A DNA stretch of 64,000 nt from Eudromia elegans (taxonomy: Eukaryota > Chordata > Aves > Tinamiformes > Tinamidae), in NCBI GenBank assembly GCA_003342815.1, contig PTEX01000488.1, positions 124,001 through 188,000 on the forward strand. The letters are read 5' to 3'. Each line of letters starts with the position of its first letter. Position 1 is the stretch's first letter. The notes beneath the pieces are model-generated. The model was not told the DNA's origin, searched no databases, and worked only from the letters and a program-made list of their open reading frames with translations. Of this stretch, positions 1 to 12,608 are shown piece by piece. Both the position numbers and the translations under genes were made by a program.

Positions 1-317
1 CGCAGGTCGTTGCACCATTATAAAAATACCACTGTGGACCTCGTATAAACCTGGAGCTTAAAAATAAGTTTCTCTCTTGGTGTGTTAAATGTTTCAGTTT
101 AAATAGGACAGATCCCTTCAGCCCAGCCCGATGGCGTGGCACTGGGGTAGGAGGCTGACGTGGCGTGGTGGCCTGGGCACTGTGCGTCCTTGCCTGCCCA
201 GCAGCGGCCCTGGTGTGCGCAGGGTGCGACGGGCACCCTGCTCCCTGCACAGGTAACAGGTTTCTGCTGTGGGGAGCAGGCTGCTGCAGGGCCTTGGGTA
301 GTGTCTGGCGGGCCCTG

Positions 318-360
318 TATGAACTGTATGAACTGTAACTGTACTGAACTGTGAACTGTA
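318..360. repeat. Short imperfect tandem repeat of GAACTGTA
   Basis: Successive units such as GAACTGTAT, GAACTGTAACT and GAACTGTGAACTGTAACT repeat with small length changes over about 43 bases. It looks like a local slippage repeat. No function is inferred. Confidence 0.6.
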
Positions 361-3300
361 ACTGCTTGTGTGAAGAACCCCAGCAGTTGCTGTGCACAGG
401 ATGGTGTGGAGGGATGCTTTTTAATATTTCATAATATATTACTGCAGCATTTAAGACACTGCCAGGGCAGACAAAGCCTACGTGTGTGGATTTTATGTAA
501 AATGTACTAAAAGTACCCTACTTTCAGCAGGGAGCAAATGTTAGCTTTTAGAGCCCAAGCTGTGGGTACCCCTGCTGACTGTAGCATCATTCCTATGAAC
601 ACCCAGGAAAATCCAGAATTTGGAAGTGCAGTTTGGTTTTGTTCTCTTCTCTGTGTTGTAGCACAAAATCGATGTTCTGCAAGTTGTAGCAGGGAACATG
701 TTATGTGCGTAGTCTTTTAGCAAAAAGGAATGGCTGCATTTATATGATGTATTTTCAAGACTGAAGCCAAGAGTCTGTCATCACTAAGCACTATCTACCT
801 GTCTTTGAACTTTTAAAAACTGCCTATGTGGTAGAAATTGTGGGGTGGTGCTCTCTAATACGCTGGAATAATCAGCCCTTGGGGTTTTTGTTTCTGGTTC
901 TCCGCCTGCTCCTTTCTGTAGTGTAATAATAGACTTTGGCAAATAGCATTAAAAGCTTGTAATTCAAATGAGGAATTGTTGAACGGGAGTAGGTGCGTGC
1001 TTTAGCAATAAGCTCTGATTGCTTCGGAGCCAATCACTAAGGTAGGTGCACAAAACCTTGGAAGTCTTTAAGTCTTGTAAGGAAAGACAGAGGAAAAAAG
1101 GGATTGCAGTGAGGCTGCAGATATGGGAGTTTTTTTGTGCGTTGAGCAGACATGTTGCTACTTGGAGCGCATTAAGAAGAAGTACCTGTAAACCAGTATC
1201 TCCAGTTGGGTTGAATAATGCATTATGCCATTCTAACAATAGTAATGTGACCAGTTGCACCCAAGACAGCCTGAATCCAGCGGCAGACGCACGCACAGGA
1301 AAAAAAAATACGTAATGAAGTGTGTACCGTATCTTGATGTGTTTAGCTGCTGCATTGTTATATAATGTTTAACTTTATTTGTACTCGAATGATGTTATAT
1401 CTGATTCATGGTAATGACTGGTAGAACAAACTACTGAATTTTGTAGCTGATGGAAAATTTAGTAATTCTCTGAAAAAAAAGAAAATGAGAACACTCCAAC
1501 GCATGCCTAAATTCACTTTTATGCTAAGTGTAATTATTTTAATTATTGTAATCCTGAATTTAGTATTTCTATGCTAACTTTTATAGTATTTTTGTAAGAT
1601 TTTCAAAGTCCATAGTCTAGTACACTAACTCTTCAAAAACTGAGGAGAAACTCTCAGTACAAAAAAGAAAATGGAACAAAAAAGAACTATTTTGGTTAAC
1701 AGCACATGTCTCAATATATTCCAGTGAGGGAGAACGTTACAGGAAAGATTACAATGCACATACCTTGTTGAGCATCTGTATTTGTTTTAAGATACATACA
1801 TGATTGGTAGGAAAAAAAAAGTATTAGTTGAAGACAGGTGTTCCTATTTATTTAATCTTCAGTTTAAGGGCTTTCTGCTAGATAGTGGTGTATCATGTGC
1901 TATACCTTTTAAGCATCATGGCTGACCTGATGGTTTTTCCAACTGTATGTTTTGAATTGTCAAAAAGAAGAAGGAATGGAGAAGAAAGGGGAAAATGACT
2001 GAAAAGAGTGGCTCAGATAATTGTAGGCTCTCTTATTTGGTTAAAAAGGTGCCTTTATTGATTCAAAATATGGTTACGAGAGTTGTTACAAGATGAAGCG
2101 ACATCTGACAGCTTAGATATATGGAATAATTTAAAGGGAAATGTAGAGGAAGAGAATAATTTTAACTTGCATGTGTTAATATTGCCAGAGACTGTGCATA
2201 GTGTCCTTTAAAGGATGTTCTGTAGTAATGAATTATGAGGTTCATATGCTGTATTGCATAGCTCCTCTTAGTCTTGTTTTGACTTTTTCTCTCTTGGCTG
2301 CCAGGAAAGGTTGAGTAGTTCTTTGTTTTTTGTTATTTTGACAATGGGCATTCAGACTTAAAAATGTCTTTTAATACCTTGGGAGTTCTTATTAATATAT
2401 AGGATTAGCTTTAGCAATTATGTAATAGATATAACTGTCTCCTGTTAGTCGTTAATATAAAATTTAGTGGGAAGGTAGTAGAATAGATCCATGTAGAAGA
2501 ACCAAAGTATTGAGCTCATTCTCTCTTTTGCATGCTTTACTGTTGGAAGACAGCCCTTTCACAGGTGTTTTATCATCTTATTGCATTGAAGTAGTTCTGT
2601 GAGGAGGAATCAAGGAGCAAGAAAGAAATCCTATGAGCTTGCAGCAGTGAAGCATTCGTACAAATAAAAATATAATTTTGTCTTTAAATGTGGTTATCTG
2701 ATGTCTGCTACTACTTACATAAAGCTAGACATAGAGAAGATTTACATAATATAAGTAGGAGGTGAAGATGAGGGGTGAGCAGCATCTGAGCAAGGGATTC
2801 TTGAAAGATGCTGTGGTGGTTTGGATCTGTGGGGAAATTCTCATTTAATTACGGTTGGATTTAATTAGGGATGCAGAAGAGCTGCAGACCTCTCTTAAGG
2901 AAGACAGCTGAAGGAAGGTGGTGAGTGTTGGATAGTATCAGGACAAAAGTTTTCAGGAAGATACTAGGGTGGCTGAGGGACCTCAGATGTCATTAGTCAT
3001 GGTGGAAGAAAATCACAGTGGAGAGAAAGACTTTAAGTTGTGTTAAGCTTTACGTTTTTTATAAATTGAGGGTTTGAACTTGACATGAAAGGCCAAGAGA
3101 AGTTAGGACAATGTGTTCTATGCAAAGAAATATTTTTGGGAAGTTGAAATGTGGGTGGGATTTCTCCCAAGTGACTTTCCAGTGTTCAAATGGGTAAGCA
3201 CCTTACCATACTGCACATGTGAGAGATTATAGAGCTGTCCTTGGAGACCACTGCAGAAAAAGCTTTTTAGAGTCTGTTTTTGTTACTCTCTGGCATGGTT

Positions 3301-6300
3301 TTGTGTTTCTCACGCTTTTGGGTGCTTTAATACTACCCATGGAGATTACTGTACAATTAAACAAATATTGCTTGAAAACTTTACTATGGGCATCCTCGGA
3401 TTATTTCAGTACTTCTGCTTCTTGCTTCAGTATAAATTTAACTCTAAAATTCCTAAGCGGTACCTCCTCTCCTCTCCCTGAGAGTGCTTGCTAAATAAAA
3501 ATGTTTATCGTATAGGGAAAAAAAGGAGTCCGAGAGAGACAGGCTGTTAGCAAGTGACACTTCTCACGTATCAATTTTTGAGAGTGTGAGCAAGTCACTG
3601 GAAGTTGTTTCACTTTAGATGAGTTTGGGGTCTTTTTCCCTTGCTTTATTTTTCACTGAAGCTTTTCTGTATGTAGGATTATTTATCCTTTGCGTTTATC
3701 TGCATTTTCAAGGATCTTATTATTATCAGAGCTGGGGGTTGGAGTATATTTGCACTGAAATTCCAGCGGAAAAAAATCAGGAGTGCCCAAGTTACCTGCT
3801 TGCTGGATTGTTTTGGAGCTGTCGTTCCTGGTGGGCTTTTCGTCAGGCCACAGGTGAGATATGAGGAAAACCAGGCAGGATCCTGATGGGATCCTTAGTT
3901 TCTACCAGAATGCTGCCAGGTTTCCATAGGTGCTTTATTTAAAGTTAAATATATCACTTTTAACAACTGGAGCAATTGATGTGAAAAGTTGTTCCTAACC
4001 AGTTCTTCTGACATTGATGGTAGTTGAGAATACTCTGTCTGAAAGAGTAAGATGACAGAACAACCTTGCAAGGAAGATTGCATGTGGAGAGGAGGGGGAA
4101 AAAAAAAAAGCCCTTATCTCATGCCACTTAGAAGTGAGTGACATTTGTAATAGGTGGTGACTGATGTCTGTGGTTGGGACAGTCCTAGTAGACTTTCCTA
4201 ATTTGCCTGCTCTTACAGAGAAAATCCTGCTTTAAAAATATGTGAGGCTGCTGCTGAAGAAGATAAAAGGTTCTGCTTGGTCAGGCTGTGAGCTGCACAC
4301 TGCAGCTGGGTGAAACGGAATTAGATGCTTTGTTCTAATTGTAGATGCTCCAATGAGAACTGCCCTTTAATCGAATTCTGTTTTGGAAAGCTACCCTCTT
4401 CACTTGCAATCTTTCTCATCTTCTCTGTAGACTTTCATCTTATGCTGATGAGCCTTCCTAGAGATTTAATGCATATTTTGAGTTAAGGAGGTAAGGAGAA
4501 GGGCCTGATATTTAAGAGGTTTTGTCTTGTAACACAGCTAGCTTGGAAGGAACCAGTTACTGTTGATGCCAGATAGTGCATCTTTTTTCAAGTCAACTTA
4601 TATGATTTTTAGTAGTCGTCATCTCATGCTCAAAATTGTATTTTGGAAATACCTTGATTTTAAACCTTGACCAAAAATTCTGTTCTAAAATTTTGTGTGC
4701 AAAGAGTACCATATGCACAATGGATGATCAATAAACGTCTTTACAACTGCTGCTGTCTATAATGATTGCGGTTACTCTTGCTAAATTACAGATGCACAAA
4801 TAAAGTTGTTTTTATTAAAAACTAGAAGTCACTTAGCATTAGGATGAGTTGTTAGTCATTTGTGTCCGATAAATGGAGGTGCTATTTTGGCATCTTTGGT
4901 ACTTGTACTCAGAGTAATAGGCTGGTGAAAGGAAAAGCAGGATAGCCCAAGCCGTGTGTAGAACACCTAGAAGAACAGTCATGAGTAAGGAAGAGGTAGG
5001 GTGAAGGAATTACCCTCTGGGCACAGGAGTCTTGGCACTGGCACAGTGCCAGTTGCATGTGGTACAGGACAGTGTGAATTGGCTAATGCCGTGTCTGCAC
5101 TTGGGGTGTCTCAAGCGTTGTCTTACTAGGTAGATACCCTGGGTGAAATCTCTTGTCAGGCTGCAGCATGTTATTAGAACGACATAAAGGTTGAAATGTG
5201 GCTTCAGGTAAGCAGAGCTAACTTCTGAAGTTTTAATCTTTATTGTACGCAAACTAAACTGGAAATTAGAATTTAAGATGTCGCAATTCAAAATCATCTT
5301 AGGGTTCTGATACTTAATGCTTGTGGAAGAATATGGTGAGTTTCACCCAAACAAGTGTCTTTGTCATTATCTGCACTTGCACTTTGATATGTAACCTGAT
5401 ATTCAGATGTTGATGCTGTTCTGCAAGACATTTTTTGAATTTTCTTTCTCTTGTATTTATGTTCATGAAAGGTTTAGCTTGCAGATCAACTAAACCTGTT
5501 CTTGATAGTCTCCTTCATTATAGGATAGCTTAAATGCACAGCAACAATGTACCCACTATATGGAAGTATGTCCTCTACTTAGATCTGGATTTGTGTACAG
5601 GGATACTTCTGCTGCAGGTTTCATTTAAAGTCCTTTAAAGTTGTGTGTTTTTTTTATTTATTCATTTATTTTGTTTTGTTTGTATTTTGTTTTGTTTTCA
5701 AATACTCCAAAGCTGCCAGTGATGTAGTGGTACTCTACAAGTATATCCATGTTAGTAATTTTTTTGGTCTTGTACTTTGAAAACTGAAAGGTTTGTACGA
5801 GAAAGCAACCAGCAAGCACAGATGTTATGAATTTGATGAAAAAGTTTCAGGAACAGATGTCGTGAATTTCATGAATCTTAAACTTCAGCAACTTTGGCCT
5901 CATTAGATTATTTCCATTCTAGCAATTATTGCTACCATTTTGAATATTGAGAAGAAGTTAATTTCGTGCTTGATCTTTTGCTGTTGTAAAAGAAGCTAAT
6001 AGTTGCATTTAACACTTGATAGAAATTATTTTTGTCAAATATAGGTGAAGCCTTTTAATAAATATTGGGATTGTCTAAAGTGATGGCATCACTTCAAAAT
6101 GTTTTGTAAGATATTTGTAAAAAATACTGAGTTAAGCCATTTTCTTGTAATTCTAGAAGAACACCAACTTTTGGTGATAGTCCAGTAAGTATCCTGACTT
6201 GAAAGACTGAGTAGCTCTTGATAGCGTCTTAAGACTTATAGTGCTGTTGTGTGCCAAATGTGTTTGCAGTCTTAAGGCAGAGCTGTTCCTTGGTTATAAA

Positions 6301-7511
6301 ATGACAGGTAGGTGGATTTGCTATTAGGCACCGAAGGTTTGTTAGCTCTCTTCTGTTTTGGGTGAATTATTACTATATAATAATTTTAAGACGGCCTTAA
6401 GCAGCAAGACAAACTTGAAAGTTTTATGCATTCCACAGTACAGCTGGCACTGCTCTTTAATGTTCTGACCTACTTTTTTTTTTTTTTTTAATGTTCTGTT
6501 TTACCAATGTGTCTAGACTATTTTTGCCTTTTAAGGCATGGCATCTGAGGGGCCCTTGAGATTGCAATCTTGGGAACATTGGGATTGCAGGGACACTTTT
6601 CTTTCAACAAAAATAAAAATCTTTAATAGATTCCTTAGGACTACTTTAAGTTCTTGAAAGTTTTCTCATTAAAATTCCTTTCTTGTTTTAGTATTGTGAG
6701 ATATTTGATGTTTACTCATAATTGGGATTAAACAGAATTTTAAAGGATACAGAGTTATTCTAGTAGTCTTAAAATAGTACTTTTACTTTTTTAAAATAAC
6801 CTAACAGACTGCCTAAACATGGTGCAGCATAGATATAATACATGAACAATTTTTATGAGTACATCCTTAGTTTTTAAAACCAATTAATTTATCCTACTGT
6901 TTGTCACAGAATTTATAGTACTGTGTTTTAATATTTTGACCAGCCTTGTTTCCAGAATGGGATGGGCTATGAACATGAAGCCAGCGTAGAAGTGTTGGGT
7001 TTTTTACTTAAGAGCTACAGTGAGAATTCTTGTAAGTAAAGGACTTTTTTTTTTAATTTTGTTAAATAATCACACAAGCAACATCTTAGTAACTCTTGGA
7101 GTTCCAGGAGAGGGCAAGCATGCGTGTACTGTACCGCACAGGCACATGCAGCCTGCAGACAGGAATAAGACTCCATGTTCCCAGGTATTTTAAATAGCAA
7201 AGGTGTGATAAATTAAGGATTTTTACAGCTTGACATAATAGCAAATGCTGAAAATGGGCTGGGGCAGATAGTGTACCCTTGCTGAAAACTAAGTAATAGG
7301 AGCTTGGAAAAATAAGATACCTCTGTGGGAAAAACATATGTTCTTTCTCTCACTCACTGACTCAAATTAGCTTTTCTTGCATTTTGGAAACTTGCAGTGG
7401 AAGAGTGTAATTTTCAAACCAAATTATCTTTATTAGTATGATTTCAGTTAGTTTCTGGGTCGTTAATAAAGCACTGATGATGTTTGAGGGGTGCCAGCCA
7501 AATGGTATCAA

Positions 7512-7552
7512 TTTTTTTCTTTTTTTCTTTTTTTTTTTTTTTTTTTTTTTTC
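7512..7552. repeat. T-rich homopolymer tract
   Basis: About 41 bases of almost pure T interrupted by two C residues (T7 C T7 C T-run). It lies in CMTM4 intron 1. No adjoining SINE body was recognised. Confidence 0.85.
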
Positions 7553-10500
7553 CTGATTTAGGTGAATTAGGAATAAAAATAGAAGATACTGAATTGTGAA
7601 AAATGGATTCTTAAGCACGGTTCCTAGTGGTTCTTAAACTAATAAATGTGGAAACAAAACCAGTGACTTTCAGGAAAAATATTGTACTGATCTTTAAAAC
7701 ACTAAAATAGGTAGCAATCAAGAGGTGCCATGCATTTTCAGGAAAAGCTACTGTAATTATTATTTATTCCATGTGGCAATATGGGGGAGGGGAAGAGGAA
7801 GGGGGAATGTTTCATCTTTGAATGAAAGATGGTACCATAGTAGCAACACTAGCGAAAATATCAACTTTTGAAATTTTTTAATTCTAAGTTTTAGACTTGG
7901 AACTTTAGTCTTTTTATATATTCTTTTAATGTGTTAGAGTCAGATTGAGAGAAGCCTTTATTAAAGGTTGAGTGAATCAACAATTTGTGTTTAACTTCAA
8001 TTTTTTTTGCCAAATAGAATTTTTAAAGAATTTTTATGAATAAAAATAGAAGTCACCTTGGTCATAGTTCCCATGAGTCAGTAAGTCACTTCACATGAAG
8101 CTGTAATACTGGATCTAATGCTCCTGTGAAGGAATATATAGCACCATTTAACCTATTTGATACTGTAACTAGTTGATTTTTTCTGTTGGTAGACTGTTCA
8201 TTTCAAAAGGTGACCTTTTGTCATTTAAGGAATAGGCCCTTGGCGAGTTTTTTAAGATTAAATCTTGTCTTGTTTCAGTTAAGTGTTCTGTTAACCTTGT
8301 TATTTATGCTAACTCTAAACTAGTAGGCTTTCTGTAGATCTCCTTTCCTTTTCTGACCAATGGAAGTATAAATGGAGAGATTGTTAAATATATGTAATCT
8401 AAACTCAAGATACGTCTTCCCCTGCCTTAACGACTAAGAGTGATAATGACTAGAACTTTTTATTTATTTATTTAAACTCATCTGTTCAGAATTTTTTTCC
8501 ATGAAAAAAAAAAAGAAGCCTTGGGCAGCCCTGAAGAAATGCGTGATATTTTTGACCTATTTATTCTTAGAATATCTGAGAGCACACTATACAAATGCTA
8601 CTCAAGTAATAGGAAAATTAGACTTAATAGCTTTACATTTTAAAAATTCCCACTTGTGTTGTGTGCCTGCTTATTTATGCTTTTTATAAACACTCCAGGC
8701 TGCTCTTACAAAGTTGGACGTGGCAGTATTACAGCAGTTGGTCTGTTGTAGTGATACGAGGTCATTTTGCTTTGAGGCAAGTCCCTCTTGGTTGCCTTTG
8801 TTAGGCATAGGTAATGCCAAGGCTTCTCATCTAACCAGTGAGAGTTTACTGACTGATTGCTGAGCTTAGCACACGTGTGGATACTAGAGTACGTGTTGAT
8901 CAGGGTGCCTGTTTTTTGGTTCATTAGGAAAATGTTTGTGCTTTGGTTGGGTGTAACTACATGAGAGGCACTCACAGTGTTGTCTGCAAAATCGTTCCAA
9001 GTGGTGCCAAGCAGAACCATCCCGAGTGTTAACAAGCTTTGGTAGGAAGGCATGTTTGGACCTGGTAGTGGTTGAATTTTTTGGCTTAGCAATAATAGTA
9101 AGAACTGGCTGTTTGTGTTTTTTCAAAAGCCCCTTCATAATACTATTGATTTAAATTGAAATTAATATTACATTACATACCTAAGCAGGTAAGAGTATTT
9201 GTTTTATAGGTATTTCTAAGCATTCTAATGCTTAGAACAACAAGCATTTCTATTTTAACTAGTTGAGCATCTCTTTTGTTCACCTTAATGCAGTGTGGAT
9301 TTTTTTTTTTCCTAAGAATAAGTTTAAGTTTTGGTGCACTTTATTTCACAGTAGATATTATTCTTTTAGCTAAATGGATGTTAAAAACTTTCCCTTGTTC
9401 TCAGATATAACTCTTCCCTATAATACGCGATCAGAATGTTTCTAGTCTTGGAAATATGTTCTGCATTTAGAGTTGGTCTTATGCCTAAATTGAGTAGTAG
9501 TTGGACTTTCAAGGATTAGAAAGAATTGATGAAAGTGGTACAAGATCAGGTGATTTAGTAAGAATTTCACAATATTTAGTGTGCAGAGTTCTTACCACGG
9601 TATGTTCAAAACTAAGCTAGAAAACAGCGAAAACTTAAAAGATCGTAGGTTCACAGCGCTAGAAAGGCAATAAATATCTGAGACTAGAATATTCTGCAGT
9701 CATTTCTATTGTCACCACAAAAAATAGATCAAAATTTAGTTTATCCAGGGTACTGAAGTACTTGAATTTGTTTGGTAAGCATAATTTTCCTCAATTTTCT
9801 AGTTTGGAGGAAGAAACAAACAAACAAAAAAAAAAGCAAGCAATTTTTATTTCTTTTTCTTTTAAAATTCCTTGCAGTCCAGCTCAGAGTTAATAGGCTA
9901 GTTCTTTAGTCCTGAGGATGCAGACAAGGAACAGGCAGGAAATCAGTCATTCTTCTGCTTTGGGTAAAAGATGGTTTCCTGCTGGAGAAGCAGTACTGTG
10001 TTTAAGCTGTGTGATCCAAAATATTCATATCTATGCCAACTGTTTTAAATGTGGGAAATGCATGTACTTTGCAAGGAATGAGACCCACTTGGTTTCATAC
10101 ATTAAGTTAGGACTACTGGGTCAAGTAGATGAGAACAGTAAATCTAAAATTTAATTCAAGAAAGTTTAATGTCTTCAGATACTTTAAGTGGTATAAAAGC
10201 AATTTATTTATGCTCTGTTTTGTGCATATGTATTGTGCCATACCATTAATTTAAACAGTCTGGATATAAAAATGTCTTAGTAGTGTGACATTCTTGCTAA
10301 AATTTTGTGGGTATTTTTCAGGCATAAAAAATGCTGACCATTTTGTGGTTTTTCAGAAACCATATGTAATTATGTCATTTAATCACACAGTAAGGCTTTC
10401 TGTGGTGCATTTTAGAAAAACAGGAAAACTTTTTTTAATTTGTTTTCATTACAGAACTGTCTCTTCTATTTTTCGTGCTTGCTTCTTTTTTTTTTTTTTT

Positions 10501-12562
10501 TTTCCCCAAAAGTGAAATGCAGTATACTTTATCTTTAACAGGAAAAGGAATATACCATTAACAGCTTCCTAAAAGCTCCTATTCACGTTTGGCGCCTGTG
10601 ATAGCACAATTTGCCCATTTTACTGAAATGGTGTTTTAAGTCTTAAATGCCTGTGTTGCCAAAAGATGATGTAAATATAAACCTGTTACTTAGCTCAAAG
10701 GGAGATGATTTCTTCATAAAGGGCTCATAGCCAGGGAAACTTGAGATGAGTAATGGGATGTGAGGCTAATGTGCTTAAATTCAAGATATTGAACTCCATT
10801 GTGGAGGCTCTCTTGCCAATAGTAAGTGGCCGTTAGTGATGGTGGTTTCATTCCCTTCCAGTGAGGGGCTGAATAGAGCCTGAACATGAGGGTTTAGTAA
10901 TCTTCAAGTGCAGTAGTTTCAGATTTTATGTGGATCTTAGGCCTCTCTCGTTCGAGACAACATGGTGGTGGTAGTCTGGAGTCCCCTTGTATCAACCCAA
11001 GTCTCTAGAAGAATCAGCTGGTATTACCACAAAGACCCAGTTCTGTACTGATGTAATATCTATTCACCTCTCTCAAGAAGAGTCTAAAAAGATGGATTAG
11101 GGTGGAAGAAGAAAAATCCATAGCTTCTTCACTGTACAGAATATCAGATGAGCAGTTTCATTTCATCCATCAGAAAAATTTCTCCATTGACTCTGCGTAA
11201 AGGAGTTGTGGCTGGTCACTTCTGGGAGAGAACAGTAATTCATGCAAAAAGAGATCTCTAACACATTAGGCCCTTTATTTTTGCTCAGTGAGCCAATATT
11301 TAGCATGTGGAAAAAATTTGTCAAAACTCATCACTCTAAAGTTTAGAAGTTAGTGTGACAAAAGTAAGAGTTGCCCTCTGTACTGGATATATTGCAGTGT
11401 GGTTTTTGTTGCCTGAGACCTGTGCTGGGGTAGCTGCAGTCATGGGAGGTTAACACAGGCATAAATAGTTTGTGTCTTTGGGTTCCTGAACTTGGTGGCT
11501 TGTGTTATAAAGTAAAAGTGAAACTTCTGCAACTGTAGGATGGGCATTTTTCTTGGCTGTAATTTTGCTGCTCATTCATATAGTGCTATGACGATCTGTG
11601 CACCGCAAAATCATGTCCGGATGGAGCTTGTGACATTGCCCGGGCTCCCAAGACACCTGTCTTTCTGCAGAGCTGCGTCTGCTTCTCTTAAAACCGTGTA
11701 AGGAATTGGATTATTCCCCAAAATGACAATATGTCAAGATCATTTTAATGGTCTGAAAGTCTTAATTTGCATAGGCTTTGCCACTTGGTAGCAAATACTT
11801 CAAATTGTTTATTTTATATGAAATTAAATCAGTGTTTGCTTTCATGGAGACAGGCACTGGAGATGGAATACAGATGCTAGAAGGAAAATATCTTGGTGAT
11901 AGTTAATGGAGCTTTATGAGATCAGGAGAAAATATGAAACTCATCTTGCAGCAAAGTCCATCAGAAAATAACAGATACGATAACAAATTTTTTTCCCCAC
12001 GTGTTTTTTTCCCATTTTTTAATGTCTTTGTAGTTGAACACTCCTTAGAAAATGCTTGTGATCAAATCACAGCCTGCTTTATAGTTACATCAATGAAATG
12101 GTATTCTGTATGGCCATAATTTGTTGGGAAGTGGTGGTAATTCACTACCTAATTTACACAGGATCCCTGACATGCTGCCTCGTATATTGAGTAGTGCAGT
12201 GAATAGTTTGGGGTTTTTTTTTTCCTACAATGTTAATGTGTTCTTTTTCAGTTACCTTAATCAGCGGATGAAGTAGGGCATTTAGCAAGTTGCTTCAGTG
12301 CTCATTCTAGAAATCTTACGTGTTCACAGACTAGTTCACTTTTCCTGTAGAAATACAATGGGCTTCATTTCAGAAGGAAACATAGTGAAAAAGAGAAAAG
12401 GCAGCAGTGTGATTTTTTTTTTTTTTTTTTTTACTTGCCTATTTATTTTTAAGAAGATTCACATTAAAACTAATTGGAAGGATGCTTCTGGCAGCTTTAT
12501 AAATGTGAAGGAGGACAAGATGGTCTTAATGTGTCAGAGAACAGATATTTTCTGTTGAAGAC

Positions 12563-12607
<45 letters not shown>
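12563..12607. repeat. (TTA)15 microsatellite
   Basis: About 15 uninterrupted TTA triplets within CMTM4 intron 1. Read in one frame it gives a spurious poly-tyrosine open frame. Confidence 0.95.

Positions 12608-12608
<1 letters not shown>

Noticed and set aside
120..354. GC-richer start of the window considered as CMTM4 exon 1
   Set aside because: No sequence resembling the CMTM4 N-terminus or the start of helix 1, and low CpG. The true first exon must be further upstream.
8706..9138. Two overlapping minus-strand frames of 128 and 84 codons in CMTM4 intron 1
   Set aside because: They lie in different frames over the same DNA and show no recognisable motif, promoter or splice context. The region is slightly GC-richer than its surroundings, which lengthens chance frames.
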